Made by a program: the position numbers and the translations under genes. Below the pieces are notes generated by a model. The model saw only the letters and a list, made by a program, of their open reading frames with translations, was not told the DNA's origin and did no database searches. From Paraburkholderia franconis (lineage in GTDB: Bacteria > Pseudomonadota > Gammaproteobacteria > Burkholderiales > Burkholderiaceae), in contig NZ_WHNP01000004.1 of assembly GCF_009362735.1 (NCBI RefSeq), positions 1 through 64,000 on the forward strand: a DNA stretch of 64,000 nt. The letters are read 5' to 3'. Positions 50,489-59,612 of this stretch are shown piece by piece (position 1 is the first letter of the stretch; each line of letters begins with the position of its first letter).

Positions 50489-52243
50489 TCACACGTCGGG
50501 CGCATGCGTGGCCTCCGATGCAGGCACCGTCACGGGCGCATCGGGCGGCACGCCGAGCAGCTGCAACGCGCCGCCCGTCACCGCGCTGAACACGGGGCCC
50601 GCGACCGTGCCGCCATAGAACGCGCGGCCCGCCGGATCGTCGATCATCACCGCGACGATCAGACGCGGATCGCTCATCGGCGCCATGCCGACGAAGAGCG
50701 ACCGGTAACGGTTCTTCGCATACGTCGCGCCGACCTGCTTGCGCGCCGTCCCCGTCTTGCCGCCGACGCGATAGCCGTCCACATTCGCCGCGCGCCCCGT
50801 GCCGCCCGCGCCCGTCGCCATTTCGAGCATCGAGCGGATTGCCGCAGCCGTCGCGGGCGTCGTGACGCGCCGGCCATCGCCTCGTGCGGCAGAGCGCGCC
50901 GGATCGGTCATGAGGCTGACCGGGTGCAGCGTGCCGTCGCCGGCATATGCGGTGTATACCTGCGCGATCTGCAGCAGCGACGCCGACAACCCATAGCCAT
51001 ACGCCATCGTCGCCTGCTCGATCGGGCGCCAGCGCGCGAACGGACGCACGCGGCCCGCCGCGACGCCAGGAAACGTCAGTTGCGGCGCGCGCCCGAGTCC
51101 GTACTCCTGATACTTGTCCCAGATGGTCTTTGCGGGCAGGTTCAGCGCGAGCTTCGCGAGCGCGATGTTGCTCGACTTCTGCAATGCCTCGGCGATCGTC
51201 ATGCGTCCATGATTCGACGTGTCGTGAACCACGTTCGGGCCGATCCGGTACCAGCCCGGTGCGGTATCGATCATCGAATCGGGCCGCACGAGGCCGCGAT
51301 CGAGCGACAGCGCGACCACCAGCGGCTTGATCGTCGAACCCGGCTCGAACGTATCGACGACGGCGCGGTTGCGCAACTGTTGTCCCGTAAGCCGCGCGCG
51401 GTCGTTCGGATCGAAGCTCGGGTAATTGGCGAGCGCGAGAATCTCGCCGTTGCGCGCATCGAGCACGACGACGCTGCCCGCCTGCGCGCTGTGCTTCGCG
51501 ATGGCCGTCTTGAGCTGCGCATACGCAAGCTGCTGGATGCGGCGGTCGATGGTCAGATGCACGGTCGCGCCGTTTTGCGCGGGCGTGAGCGGCCGCGTAT
51601 CGGAGACCACGCGCCCGAGACGATCGCGGATCACTTCGCGCTCGCCCGGTTCGCCGGCGAGCAGTTCGTTTGCTGCCAGCTCGATGCCTTCCTGGCCGTT
51701 GTCCTCGATATCGGTGAAGCCGACCACGTGCGCGGCCGCTTCGCCTTCCGGATAGAAGCGCTTCGAATCGGCGATGCGCGTGATGCCCGCGAGATCGAGC
51801 TTGTCGATATGCGCGGCCGTATGCGCATCGACCTGGCGCTTGAGCAGCACGAAGCTTTTGTCGCCGGATACGCGGCGCGTGAGTTCCGCGCGCGGCATGT
51901 CGAGCAGCTTCGCGAGCGGCGCATGGGCGGCTTCGTCGAGCTGCTTCGGCGACGCCCAGATTTCATACGTCGCGAGACTGACGGCGAGCATCGCGCCATG
52001 CCGGTCGACGATGCGCCCACGCGTCGCATCGAGTTCGATGGTCCGCTGATAGCGCTTTTGCCCCTGCTCGACGTAGAAATCCTGATTGACGATCTGCACC
52101 CAGAACGCGCGGCCGATCAGCGACGCGAACGCCGCGAACACGAGGATCACGATCAGCTTCGAGCGCCACATCGGCAGCCGCGCGACGAGGACGGGATTCT
52201 TCGCGACGGGCGCGTACGGGTCGTGGTTTTGCTTGCGTGTCAT
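50489..52243 (-). CDS. FtsI-type peptidoglycan transpeptidase (class B PBP)
   Basis: The 584-residue protein (start M-T-R-K-Q-N-H-D-P at 52243) has a cytoplasmic tail, one membrane helix (about 27-47), a dimerisation domain (about 60-215) and a transpeptidase domain. The active-site Ser is in E-P-G-S-T-I-K-P (about 304), followed by S-S-N-I-A-L (about 357) and K-T-G-T-A-R-K (about 492). It cross-links septal peptidoglycan and is a beta-lactam target. No dcw-cluster genes (mraY, murE, ftsW, ftsL) are nearby, so this is likely a second ftsI-like gene rather than the canonical one. The frame is open to 52447, but the N-terminus fits FtsI from 52243. Confidence 0.87.
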   Translation of the reverse strand: MTRKQNHDPYAPVAKNPVLVARLPMWRSKLIVILVFAAFASLIGRAFWVQIVNQDFYVEQGQKRYQRTIELDATRGRIVDRHGAMLAVSLATYEIWASPKQLDEAAHAPLAKLLDMPRAELTRRVSGDKSFVLLKRQVDAHTAAHIDKLDLAGITRIADSKRFYPEGEAAAHVVGFTDIEDNGQEGIELAANELLAGEPGEREVIRDRLGRVVSDTRPLTPAQNGATVHLTIDRRIQQLAYAQLKTAIAKHSAQAGSVVVLDARNGEILALANYPSFDPNDRARLTGQQLRNRAVVDTFEPGSTIKPLVVALSLDRGLVRPDSMIDTAPGWYRIGPNVVHDTSNHGRMTIAEALQKSSNIALAKLALNLPAKTIWDKYQEYGLGRAPQLTFPGVAAGRVRPFARWRPIEQATMAYGYGLSASLLQIAQVYTAYAGDGTLHPVSLMTDPARSAARGDGRRVTTPATAAAIRSMLEMATGAGGTGRAANVDGYRVGGKTGTARKQVGATYAKNRYRSLFVGMAPMSDPRLIVAVMIDDPAGRAFYGGTVAGPVFSAVTGGALQLLGVPPDAPVTVPASEATHAPDV

Positions 52244-52476
52244 GAGGGCGAAGCCGGCGTTCCGATGACCGGTCCACAGTGAGCGTGGAACGGATTGTAA
52301 TAAGAACGTAATATCTGTGCGAGCTTCGCGCAAGCAATCGCGATGCAAGAGGGCCGCTTCGGGGCCGTGTCGCTCCGTGCGGCCGCGCTCATATCGTGCG
52401 GAATGCGGCAATGTGGAGTTGAAAAATCGGACGGATTGCCCGTTCAACTTATGCGTCGTCTCCGACGCGGCGTGTT

Positions 52477-52508
52477 GAAGAGGCGCTCGCGATGAGCGCC
52501 TTCTTTTT
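52477..52508 (+). terminator. Plus-strand terminator without a plus-strand gene
   Basis: GAAGAGGCGCT (52477-52487, one bulged A) pairs with AGCGCCTTC (52495-52503) and is followed by TTTTT. Both flanking genes are on the minus strand, and the 335-bp gap (52244-52577) shows no gene. The orientation points to a short plus-strand transcript, or to a half-used minus terminator of the chemoreceptor gene. Confidence 0.6.
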
Positions 52509-52577
52509 ATCGATCGCCTTTTGTGGCCCGCGTTTGATCGACTGCCCAGGCCGCATCAAAAAAGCACGTTAGCGCAA

Positions 52578-54119
52578 TCAGGCGGGCAGCGAAAAACTCG
52601 AAATCGCCTCGCGCAGCACGCCGACCTGATCCTTCAGCGAATGCGCGGCGGCCGCCGCCTGCTCGACGAGTGCAGCGTTCTGCTGCGTGACCTGATCCAT
52701 TTCGCCGACGGCGCGGTTCACCTGCTCGATGCCCGCGCTCTGCTCGCGCGACGCGTGGCTGATCTCCTCGAGTATCTCGTTCACGCGGCGCACCGATGCG
52801 ACGAGTTCCGTCATCGTCGAGCCGGCGTTCGCGACGAGCGACGCGCCTTCCTCGACGCTGCCCGTCGACGTTTCGATCAGCGCCTTGATCTCCTTCGCGG
52901 CCGTCGCCGAGCGTTGCGCGAGGCTTCGCACTTCTGCCGCGACGACGGCAAAGCCTCGGCCCTGTTCGCCGGCGCGCGCCGCTTCGACGGCGGCGTTCAG
53001 CGCAAGAATGTTGGTCTGGAACGCGATGCCGTCGATCACGCCGATGATGTCGCCGATCTGCCGCGAGCTGTTCGTGATGTCGCCCATCGTGCGGACCACG
53101 TCATCGACGACGCGGCTGCCGCGCGTCGCGACGTCGGCGGCCTGGCTCGCGAGATGAGCGGCCGTGGCGGCGCTGTCGGCGTTCTGCTTCACGTTCGACG
53201 TCATCTCGTCCATGCTCGATGCCGTCTGCACGAGGGCGGCCGCCTGCTGTTCCGTGCGCTGCGACAGATCGGTGTTGCCCGCCGCGATCTCGCTCGCGCC
53301 GACGTTGATGTTCTCGGTGCCGGCGCGCACGCGCGAGACGGTATCGACGAGGCCTTTTTGCATCGTGCGCAGCGCGTGCAGCAGGCTCGCGCCGTCGCGA
53401 TGGGCGACGGGGATGGGCGTCGCGAGATCGCCGCGCGCCATGCGCTGCGCCGCTTCGACGGCCACTTCGAGATCGCCGCCGAGCGCCTGCTTCACGCTGC
53501 GCAGCACGAGCACCATCGCGACGGTCGCGAGCGCGCCGAGCGCAAAGGTGATCGCGAGCCAACGCACGAGGTCCGCGTAGAACGCGCTCTGCACGTCGTC
53601 CATGTACATCCCCGTGACGAGCACCCAGTCCCACGGCGCGAAGCGCATCGCGTAGCTGGTCTTGGCGACGGGCGTTTCGCTGCCGGGCTTCGACCACAGA
53701 TAGTCGACGAAGCCGCCCTTGCCCTGGTTCGCCGCCTTCACGAGATCGAGGAACAGGTGATTGCCCGCCGGGTCCGCGAAATCGGACAGGTTCTTGCCGA
53801 CGAGGGCCGGCTTGAACGGATGCATCAGCATGACGGGCTGCGAGTCGTTGACGGAGAAATAGCCGTCTGTGCCGTAGCGCAGCGCGGAGAGCGAGTCGAG
53901 CGCCTGCTTCTTCGCGTCGGCTTCGGACATCGCATTCTGCTGCGACAGCGTGTAGTAGTGGTTGACGATCGCGTTCGCTTCTTCGACGAGCGTCGTCAAC
54001 TGGTCGCGGCGGTCGGAAATCATCGACGAGCGGTTCTGCCACGCGCCGAACGCGCCAATGAGGATCAGGCCGATCCAGAGGATCGCAATCATCGAGGCGA
54101 GTTTCTTGTTGAGAGTCAT
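52578..54119 (-). CDS. Methyl-accepting chemotaxis protein with sCache_2 sensor
   Basis: The 513-residue receptor (start [11 protein letters not shown] at 54119) has membrane helices at about 9-30 and 187-210. A periplasmic single-Cache domain lies between them (about 35-180, with [10 protein letters not shown] and [11 protein letters not shown]), then HAMP (about 212-262) and a signalling domain. The tip reads [20 protein letters not shown], a standard MCP hairpin. sCache_2 receptors sense small organic acids; the ligand here is unknown. No pentapeptide tether for CheR is present at the C-terminus. No che genes are nearby. Confidence 0.9.
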   Translation of the reverse strand: MTLNKKLASMIAILWIGLILIGAFGAWQNRSSMISDRRDQLTTLVEEANAIVNHYYTLSQQNAMSEADAKKQALDSLSALRYGTDGYFSVNDSQPVMLMHPFKPALVGKNLSDFADPAGNHLFLDLVKAANQGKGGFVDYLWSKPGSETPVAKTSYAMRFAPWDWVLVTGMYMDDVQSAFYADLVRWLAITFALGALATVAMVLVLRSVKQALGGDLEVAVEAAQRMARGDLATPIPVAHRDGASLLHALRTMQKGLVDTVSRVRAGTENINVGASEIAAGNTDLSQRTEQQAAALVQTASSMDEMTSNVKQNADSAATAAHLASQAADVATRGSRVVDDVVRTMGDITNSSRQIGDIIGVIDGIAFQTNILALNAAVEAARAGEQGRGFAVVAAEVRSLAQRSATAAKEIKALIETSTGSVEEGASLVANAGSTMTELVASVRRVNEILEEISHASREQSAGIEQVNRAVGEMDQVTQQNAALVEQAAAAAHSLKDQVGVLREAISSFSLPA

Positions 54120-54460
54120 GGTGAAGTCAGGATGGTCGGTTTGCTGCGGCTGGGGTCGAGGCTTGCGCGTTGTTGCTGGCTGTGGCTGATCGTTGCTGAT
54201 GCTGCTGGTCTTTTCGCGGCGGTTGATAACGCGCTGCTCGATAGGGATAACGGCGCGCTTCGGGCAAGACCTGACGCGGGGAAACCCGTAATCCGACATC
54301 GATCAATTCGTATGATGTTTATCGTTGTGAACCGCTTTTCATAAGCGCATGGCCGTCTTGCCGGCGCCAGGGACAGACTCCCCGTAATCGCGGTACTCTG
54401 CTACCCGGTGCACTTTCCGCTTTGTCGCAACCCGCAACGGTTTCAACAGGACACGATCCG
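54120..54460. other. Divergent promoter region between chemoreceptor and Dyp peroxidase genes
   Basis: 341 bp with no gene I can support. AGGA at 54448-54451 is the likely ribosome-binding site of the peroxidase gene. I could not pick a sigma28 chemoreceptor promoter with confidence. Confidence 0.35.
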
Positions 54461-55525
54461 ATGCCCAACGACATTCCAGAACCGCAAGCCGTCGACAGTC
54501 CCATTACCCGCAGTGCGATTTTCATCGTCGCGACGCTCGCCGCAGGACAGGACCACGCCAGCGCCGTGCGCGCATGGTGCGCGGACATCGGCGCGCTCGT
54601 GCGCTCCGTCGGCAAGCGCGTGCCGTCCGGCAACCTGTCGTGCGTGTGCGGCTTCGGCTCCGACGCGTGGGACACGCTGTTCGGCGCTCCGCGTCCCGCG
54701 CTGCTTCATCCGTTTCGCGAGTTCGGCCCGAGCGAACGCCGCGCGGTCGCGACGCCGGGCGACATCCTGCTGCACATTCGCGCGGACCAGATGGACCTCT
54801 GCTTCGAGCTTGCGACGCAGCTGACAGGCCGGCTCGGCGACGCCGTCTCGGTCGTCGACGAAGTGCAGGGCTTTCGCTATTTCGACTTGCGCAGCATGGT
54901 CGGATTCGTCGACGGCACCGAGAACCCGACGGGCCGCGAGGTGCCCGAGTTCACGATGATCGGCGAAGAGGACCCGGACTTCGCAGCGGGCAGCTACGTG
55001 CTCGTGCAGAAGTACCTGCACGACATGACGGGCTGGAACGCGCTCACCGTCGAAGAGCAGGAGCACATCATCGGCCGCACGAAGCTCTCCGACATCGAAC
55101 TCGACGAAGGCGTGAAGCCGTCGTGGTCGCACAGTTCGCTGACCACGCTCGTCGAGAACGGAGAGGAAGTGAAGATCCTGCGCGACAACATGCCGTTCGG
55201 CCGCCCTGGCGCAGGCGAGTTCGGAACGTACTTCATCGGATATGCGCGCTCGCCTGCGCCGCTCGAGCAGATGCTCGAGAACATGTTCGTCGGACGGCCG
55301 CCGGGCAACTACGACCGGCTGCTCGACTTCAGCCGCGCCGTTACGGGCAGCCTCTTGTTCGTGCCATCGGCGACCCTGCTCGAAGCGCTCGCCGAACGCG
55401 ATCCGCAGGCCGCGAATGTGAATGTGAGCGCGAGCGAGCCGCCTGATGATGCATCCGCTTCCGCCGAGCCGCAGCATGAAGGCTCGCTGAATATCGGCGC
55501 TCTGAAAGGAACCCGTCAAATATGA
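54461..55525 (+). CDS. Dyp-type haem peroxidase
   Basis: The 354-residue protein has the Dyp fold with the distal motif G-F-V-D-G-T-E-N-P (about 146-154; G-x-x-D-G), S-W-S-H-S-S with a candidate proximal His, and G-T-Y-F-I-G-Y-A-R (distal Arg, about 257-265). This set resembles YfeX-like class B enzymes. It oxidises dyes or porphyrin-like substrates with peroxide and is cytoplasmic unless packed in encapsulin, which is not encoded here. The C-terminus has an added flexible tail of about 35 residues, E-P-P-D-D-A-S-A-S-A, ending K-G-T-R-Q-I. Start ATG 54461 is favoured over TTG 54422. Confidence 0.88.
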   Translation: MPNDIPEPQAVDSPITRSAIFIVATLAAGQDHASAVRAWCADIGALVRSVGKRVPSGNLSCVCGFGSDAWDTLFGAPRPALLHPFREFGPSERRAVATPGDILLHIRADQMDLCFELATQLTGRLGDAVSVVDEVQGFRYFDLRSMVGFVDGTENPTGREVPEFTMIGEEDPDFAAGSYVLVQKYLHDMTGWNALTVEEQEHIIGRTKLSDIELDEGVKPSWSHSSLTTLVENGEEVKILRDNMPFGRPGAGEFGTYFIGYARSPAPLEQMLENMFVGRPPGNYDRLLDFSRAVTGSLLFVPSATLLEALAERDPQAANVNVSASEPPDDASASAEPQHEGSLNIGALKGTRQI

Positions 55526-55709
55526 ATAACCTGATGCTGATGAGCGAAGCGTCGGTGTCGGTGATGCGAGGGGAGCAGAAGAAAGCAAAGGCAGAAGAAT
55601 GATCGCGCGTTTGAACGGTTCGAATCGCCTGTATGATGGCAGGCCCGCGCCGCGCGGATAGCGATGCTGCGCGAACGAATCCATTCACGACGACAAGAGG
55701 AAGACCGCC

Positions 55710-56030
55710 ATGACGGCCGCAACGCAATTCGATCAGGTTTCCGTTATCAAACGGGCCAACGTCTACTTCGACGGCAAGTGCGTGTCGCACACCGTTCTCT
55801 TTGCCGACGGCAGCCGCAAGACGCTCGGCGTGATTCTGCCCGGCACGCTCAACTTCGGCACCGATGCGCCGGAACTCATGGAAGTGCAGGCGGGCCAATG
55901 CCGCATCCGTCTCGAAGGCAGCGACGAGTGGAAGACGTATCGCGCGGGCGAGTCGTTCCCGGTGCCCGGCAAGAGCCGCTTCGATATCGACGTGATCGAA
56001 ACGCTCGATTACGTGTGCAGCTATCTGTAA
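55710..56030 (+). CDS. ppnP: Pyrimidine/purine nucleoside phosphorylase PpnP
   Basis: The 106-residue single-domain cupin (DUF1255) matches PpnP in length and pattern: [17 protein letters not shown], then [19 protein letters not shown] and the end [11 protein letters not shown]. PpnP splits nucleosides with phosphate to free bases and ribose 1-phosphate, with wide specificity. It stands alone; an A/G-rich stretch precedes the ATG. Confidence 0.9.
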   Translation: MTAATQFDQVSVIKRANVYFDGKCVSHTVLFADGSRKTLGVILPGTLNFGTDAPELMEVQAGQCRIRLEGSDEWKTYRAGESFPVPGKSRFDIDVIETLDYVCSYL

Positions 56031-56066
56031 AGACGCGCGGACGCGTGTCGCTTGCGCCGCTCGCGT

Positions 56067-56957
56067 CTACGCTGGACGCAACGGCGTATTGAAGAACCCT
56101 TTGATCGCGTCGGTGAACGCCATGCGGTTGTGCCGTGCGCGTTCGAGCAAGCCGACGTGACGAAGTACTTCGATGCCATTCAAGGGCATCACCTGCAGCT
56201 TCTGGTCATTGGCCCACGCGACGTTAGCGAGCTTCGGCACGATTGAAATGCCGAAGCCTTGTCTAACCAGTTCGATGATGGCTTCGACGGAGTTCAGTTC
56301 CATCGCCTCGTTGACGAGCGTGTCGCACTGATTCAATACGTCCTGCACGAGATGTCCCGTCCATGTGCTTCTGTCGAAGCGCATGAACGGCGCTTCGCGC
56401 AGTATGTCGTTCTGGTCGCGCGGCAAATCGAAGTGCGGGCTTCTCGGGACGATCAGAATCATCGGCTCCGAATACAACGGCGTCCATAGAAGGTTGGAAG
56501 CGAGCGCGCGCGGCGATTGCGTGACGACAGCCGCATCCAGTTCGCCCGTTTCCACTTTTCGCGCGAAGTCGCTCGACATTCCCGCAAACAGATGCACATC
56601 GAGCCGCGGATAGCGTTGACGGATCGACCATAGCGCATCGGCAAACGAACCCATCAATGCCGATACGAGCGCGCCCATCGTCACCGTGCCCGACATTTCG
56701 CCTCCGCCCACTGCGGACTCGAGCAGTTCATAACGGCGCACGATCTCCTGCACATCAGGAATCAGCGCGCGGCCGACGGAATTGAGCACGGCCGCGCGTG
56801 CGCTCCGATCGAACAGTTGCACGTTGAGCTCGTCTTCGAGCGCGCGGACCTGCAGACCGATCGCGGCGGGCGTGAGGCCGACCTCGGAACCCGCCGCCGC
56901 GAATGTGCCGCAACGAGCGACAGTGAGGAAAATTTTCAGGGTTCTGATCGAAGGCAT
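56067..56957 (-). CDS. LysR-family regulator of the C4-acid island
   Basis: The 296-residue protein has a LysR winged helix (T-L-K-I-F-L-T-V-A-R-C-G-T-F-A-A-A, L-T-P-A-A-I-G-L-Q-V at about 6-40) and a periplasmic-binding-like ligand domain (about 90-290). It is divergent from the TauE-SDH-fumarase genes, and a perfect inverted repeat lies in the 188-bp gap, the usual set-up for a LysR regulator that controls its neighbour. The inducer is likely the substrate or an intermediate of that pathway, perhaps a substituted C4-dicarboxylate. Confidence 0.87.
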   Translation of the reverse strand: MPSIRTLKIFLTVARCGTFAAAGSEVGLTPAAIGLQVRALEDELNVQLFDRSARAAVLNSVGRALIPDVQEIVRRYELLESAVGGGEMSGTVTMGALVSALMGSFADALWSIRQRYPRLDVHLFAGMSSDFARKVETGELDAAVVTQSPRALASNLLWTPLYSEPMILIVPRSPHFDLPRDQNDILREAPFMRFDRSTWTGHLVQDVLNQCDTLVNEAMELNSVEAIIELVRQGFGISIVPKLANVAWANDQKLQVMPLNGIEVLRHVGLLERARHNRMAFTDAIKGFFNTPLRPA

Positions 56958-57029
56958 GACGATGTGTCAGGCCGCGCATCGACGCGGTAGTGCGATCAAT
57001 TGGACTGAACCCATCATACAAAAACGAAA

Positions 57030-57052
57030 GTTTTCCTTGTGCTAAGGAAAAC
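57030..57052. promoter_or_regulatory. Candidate LysR operator
   Basis: GTTTTCCTT and AAGGAAAAC form a perfect 9-bp inverted repeat around a 5-base centre, with T-N11-A character, 73 bp from the regulator start and 93 bp from the TauE start. It is much richer in A/T than its surroundings. Confidence 0.65.
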
Positions 57053-57145
57053 CATTATTGGATTTTTCTTTATCAACATCGCTTTCATAATGACTCGTGC
57101 AAAAGAACCCCCGATGGAACCCCGATACCACGAGGCAATGCACCG

Positions 57146-57931
57146 ATGCTTGACCATGCGTATCTCGCTCTGTCCACGATCGGAATCGGCATTGCTTCGA
57201 TAGCTGCGTCGGGTGTGATCGTCGCGCTCGCGTATCTCGTGTACGGCATGACGGGGTTCGGTTCGTCGATCGTTGCGATTCCGATGCTGACGCAGCTCAT
57301 TCCATTGAAGACGGCCACGCCCGTCATGCTGATACTGGATCTGATGGCGGGACTGCTCGTCGGCATGCGCAATCTGAAGGACGTGCAGATCAGCGAGCTG
57401 CGCAAGATAGGCCCGTGGCTTTGCATCGGGCTCGTGCTCGGTGTGACCGTGCTCGTCTCGGCGCCGGAAAAGCCGCTCGAACTGATACTCGGCATCTGCC
57501 TGCTCGTGTATTCGACATGGCGAATCACGTCGAGCGGAGAATTTCGCGCACTCGGCGCAGGTTGGGCACTGCCTCTGGGGCTCGGCGGCGGATGCCTGAC
57601 AGCAGTATTCGGCACGGGCGGGCCCGTCTATACGATTTATCTCGCGGGGCGGCTGCGTGATGCCGAGCAACGGCGTGCAACCGTCAGCATGCTGATCACC
57701 GCGACTGCTGTCGCGCGGCTCTTTCTATTCAGTGCATCCGGCTTGTACAAGAACCCGGTGGTGTTGCCGCTGGCGGGATGGCTCTTGCCTTGCGGCGCGC
57801 TCGGTCTTGCCGCGGGCGCGTTGTTGCGCACGAAGGTACCGGCCGCCAGAGTGTCGACGCTTCTTTGGGCCGTGCTGATTCTGGCGGGAGCCAATCTCAT
57901 CGTCCGCTCTTCAATTGGAATGCTGGCGTGA
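57146..57931 (+). CDS. TauE/SafE-family permease
   Basis: The 261-residue protein has about eight membrane helices and the two TauE/SafE repeats: Y-G-M-T-G-F-G-S-S-I-V-A-I-P (about 34-47) and F-G-T-G-G-P-V-Y-T-I-Y (about 155-165). These permeases are thought to move organosulfur compounds or small carboxylates. ATG 57146 is chosen since GAGG lies upstream and the first helix follows; the frame is open to 56990 across the operator, which cannot be coding. It is the first gene of the island, followed by the dehydrogenase genes after about 200 bp, so it may import or export the substrate. Confidence 0.85.
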   Translation: MLDHAYLALSTIGIGIASIAASGVIVALAYLVYGMTGFGSSIVAIPMLTQLIPLKTATPVMLILDLMAGLLVGMRNLKDVQISELRKIGPWLCIGLVLGVTVLVSAPEKPLELILGICLLVYSTWRITSSGEFRALGAGWALPLGLGGGCLTAVFGTGGPVYTIYLAGRLRDAEQRRATVSMLITATAVARLFLFSASGLYKNPVVLPLAGWLLPCGALGLAAGALLRTKVPAARVSTLLWAVLILAGANLIVRSSIGMLA

Positions 57932-58000
57932 TCTCGCCGTTTGGCGGGCATGCCGCGCTGTTCTTTCCTGCAAGACACCTCACTCGCGGCGTCGATTGAT

Positions 58001-58043
58001 GAAAAGCGATCCTTTCTCTCAAGCCAAGAAATATTCGCTTTTC
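58001..58043 (+). terminator. Long-loop inverted repeat after the TauE gene
   Basis: GAAAAGCGA (58001-58009) pairs with TCGCTTTTC (58035-58043) over a 25-base loop, followed by GTTTATC. It could be a leaky terminator or attenuator between the permease and the enzyme genes. Confidence 0.4.
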
Positions 58044-58129
58044 GTTTATCTCGGGATGCAGAACACTAGCGACTAGAAAGCCGCTATTGGCTATTGCATG
58101 GGTCATTCCTCATTAAAGGCACTGTCGAT

Positions 58130-58843
58130 ATGGACACACTACGCGTCAAGGTCTGGAGAGGTCGCACGGAAGGCGAACTGGTCGCCTACGAAGTGCCTCG
58201 CCATGAAAGTCAGACCGTATTGGACGTCGTGACCTATATCCAGCGTCATCTTCAACCCGATCTCGCCTATCGCTTCGCGTGCCGCGTGGGGATGTGCGGC
58301 TCCTGCGCGATGAACGTGAACGGCAAGGCGCGGTGGACGTGCCGCACGCATGTCGCAAAAGTGGCGGCGGGCAATCAGCTCGAAATTGCGCCTCTGTCGA
58401 ACCTCCCCGTGATCAAGGATCTCGTGACCGACATGGGCCGCTTCTTCGATAAATGGGCTCAGGCCAAAGGGCAATTCAGCGGGGAACGTACGCGCCGCGA
58501 TGATTTCGCGCGCGTGCAGCCGGACAGTCCCCGGCGGCAAGCGGCCGATGCGGGTGTCGAGTGCATCGGTTGCGGCGTGTGCTATTCGTCGTGCGATGTC
58601 GTGACCTGGCGTCCCGATTACCTTGGGCCTGCCGCGCTCAACCGCGCATGGACGCTCGTCAACGACGAGCGCGACAGCAAGCGTGTAGAACGCCTTCGCG
58701 CGGTCGCGGGCGATGCGGGATGCCATTCGTGTCATACGCAGGCGACCTGCACGGAGCGTTGCCCCAAGCACATCTCGCCGACGGCTGGCATTGCGGGCCT
58801 GAAGCGGATGACGATGAAGGCCGCGCTCGAAGGGGAGTTGTGA
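58130..58843 (+). CDS. Succinate dehydrogenase/fumarate reductase-like iron-sulfur subunit
   Basis: The 237-residue protein has the ferredoxin-like [2Fe-2S] site C-R-V-G-M-C-G-S-C-A-M with a later Cys in W-T-C-R-T-H. The C-terminal half has two cluster-binding runs, C-I-G-C-G-V-C-Y-S-S-C-D and C-H-S-C-H-T-Q-A-T-C-T-E-R-C-P, for [4Fe-4S] and [3Fe-4S] or a second [4Fe-4S]. It passes electrons from the flavoprotein (61102-62856) to the membrane anchors. The start at ATG 58130 matches the first strand; the stop overlaps the next start (TGATG). As it is encoded apart from a usual sdhCDAB order, this is a paralogous complex. Confidence 0.9.
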   Translation: MDTLRVKVWRGRTEGELVAYEVPRHESQTVLDVVTYIQRHLQPDLAYRFACRVGMCGSCAMNVNGKARWTCRTHVAKVAAGNQLEIAPLSNLPVIKDLVTDMGRFFDKWAQAKGQFSGERTRRDDFARVQPDSPRRQAADAGVECIGCGVCYSSCDVVTWRPDYLGPAALNRAWTLVNDERDSKRVERLRAVAGDAGCHSCHTQATCTERCPKHISPTAGIAGLKRMTMKAALEGEL

Positions 58844-59190
58844 TGAACGCGATGTCGCTGAAAACGCAAGCGCGTTTGTGGTACTGGCAGAGAATGAGCG
58901 CGACGGTTCTCGCGTGCTGCGTATTGGTTCACATCGCCGTCATCGTGTACGCAGTGCATCAGGGGCTGACTGCCTCTGCGATTCTTGGCCGCACGCATGG
59001 CAACTGGTTCTTTGGCGCGTTCTACACGTTGTTTGTGATCGCGTGCGCGATTCACGTCCCCATTGGTGTTCTGCGGATCGCGGAAGAGTGGTTGCAATGG
59101 CGCGGTAAATCAGCAGTGGCGGCGAGCGTTGCGATTTCCGTCGTGCTGGCTTTCATGGGACTGCGCGCGGTCTATGGAGTCGTCGCATGA
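58843..59190 (+). CDS. Membrane anchor subunit 1 of the SDH/FRD-like complex
   Basis: The 115-residue protein has three membrane helices (about 20-40, 57-80 and 92-112). His residues in C-V-L-V-H-I-A-V-I (about 28) and A-C-A-I-H-V-P-I-G (about 72) are placed like haem b ligands of SdhC/FrdC-type anchors. The ATG overlaps the stop codon of the iron-sulfur gene. It should bind quinone and haem with the next subunit. Confidence 0.8.
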   Translation: MNAMSLKTQARLWYWQRMSATVLACCVLVHIAVIVYAVHQGLTASAILGRTHGNWFFGAFYTLFVIACAIHVPIGVLRIAEEWLQWRGKSAVAASVAISVVLAFMGLRAVYGVVA

Positions 59191-59543
59191 TGCGCAAGAA
59201 CGACTATCGCGCGCGTACGCACCCGGCGTATTGGGCGTTTCTCGTACACCGCTTGTCCGGTCTCGGACTTGCTCTCTTTTTACCTGTTCATTTCTGGGCG
59301 CTTGGGCAGTCGATTGCCGGCGAGGGTGCGCTCGAAAATTTCATTCGTGTCACTGACCAGCCGCTTTTCAAGCTCGGCGAATGGGGCCTCGTGGTCCTGC
59401 TTTCGCTTCATTTGATGGGCGGCATCCGGCTGTTGCTGATCGAGTTTCTCCCCTGGACCGGGCTGCGAAAGAACTGGCTCGCGTTGGGGGTGGGAGCGAG
59501 CACGTGCGCCGGTCTCGCGTTTCTACTTGCACTCATGCACTGA
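59187..59543 (+). CDS. Membrane anchor subunit 2 of the SDH/FRD-like complex
   Basis: The 118-residue protein starts with A-Y-W-A-F-L-V-H-R-L-S-G-L-G-L-A-L-F (about 14-31), the H-R-x-S-G segment typical of SdhC quinone sites, and has three membrane helices. H-F-W-A-L and L-S-L-H-L-M-G-G carry further candidate haem ligands. It overlaps the previous gene by 4 bp (ATGA). Together the two anchors make the quinone-reactive membrane part. Confidence 0.82.
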   Translation: MMRKNDYRARTHPAYWAFLVHRLSGLGLALFLPVHFWALGQSIAGEGALENFIRVTDQPLFKLGEWGLVVLLSLHLMGGIRLLLIEFLPWTGLRKNWLALGVGASTCAGLAFLLALMH

Positions 59544-59612
59544 TGTACTGATGCCGCGTTTTTCGAAGCCAGCGAGATCTGGATTCGAAACGCTATCCGG
59601 GAGGACATGACC

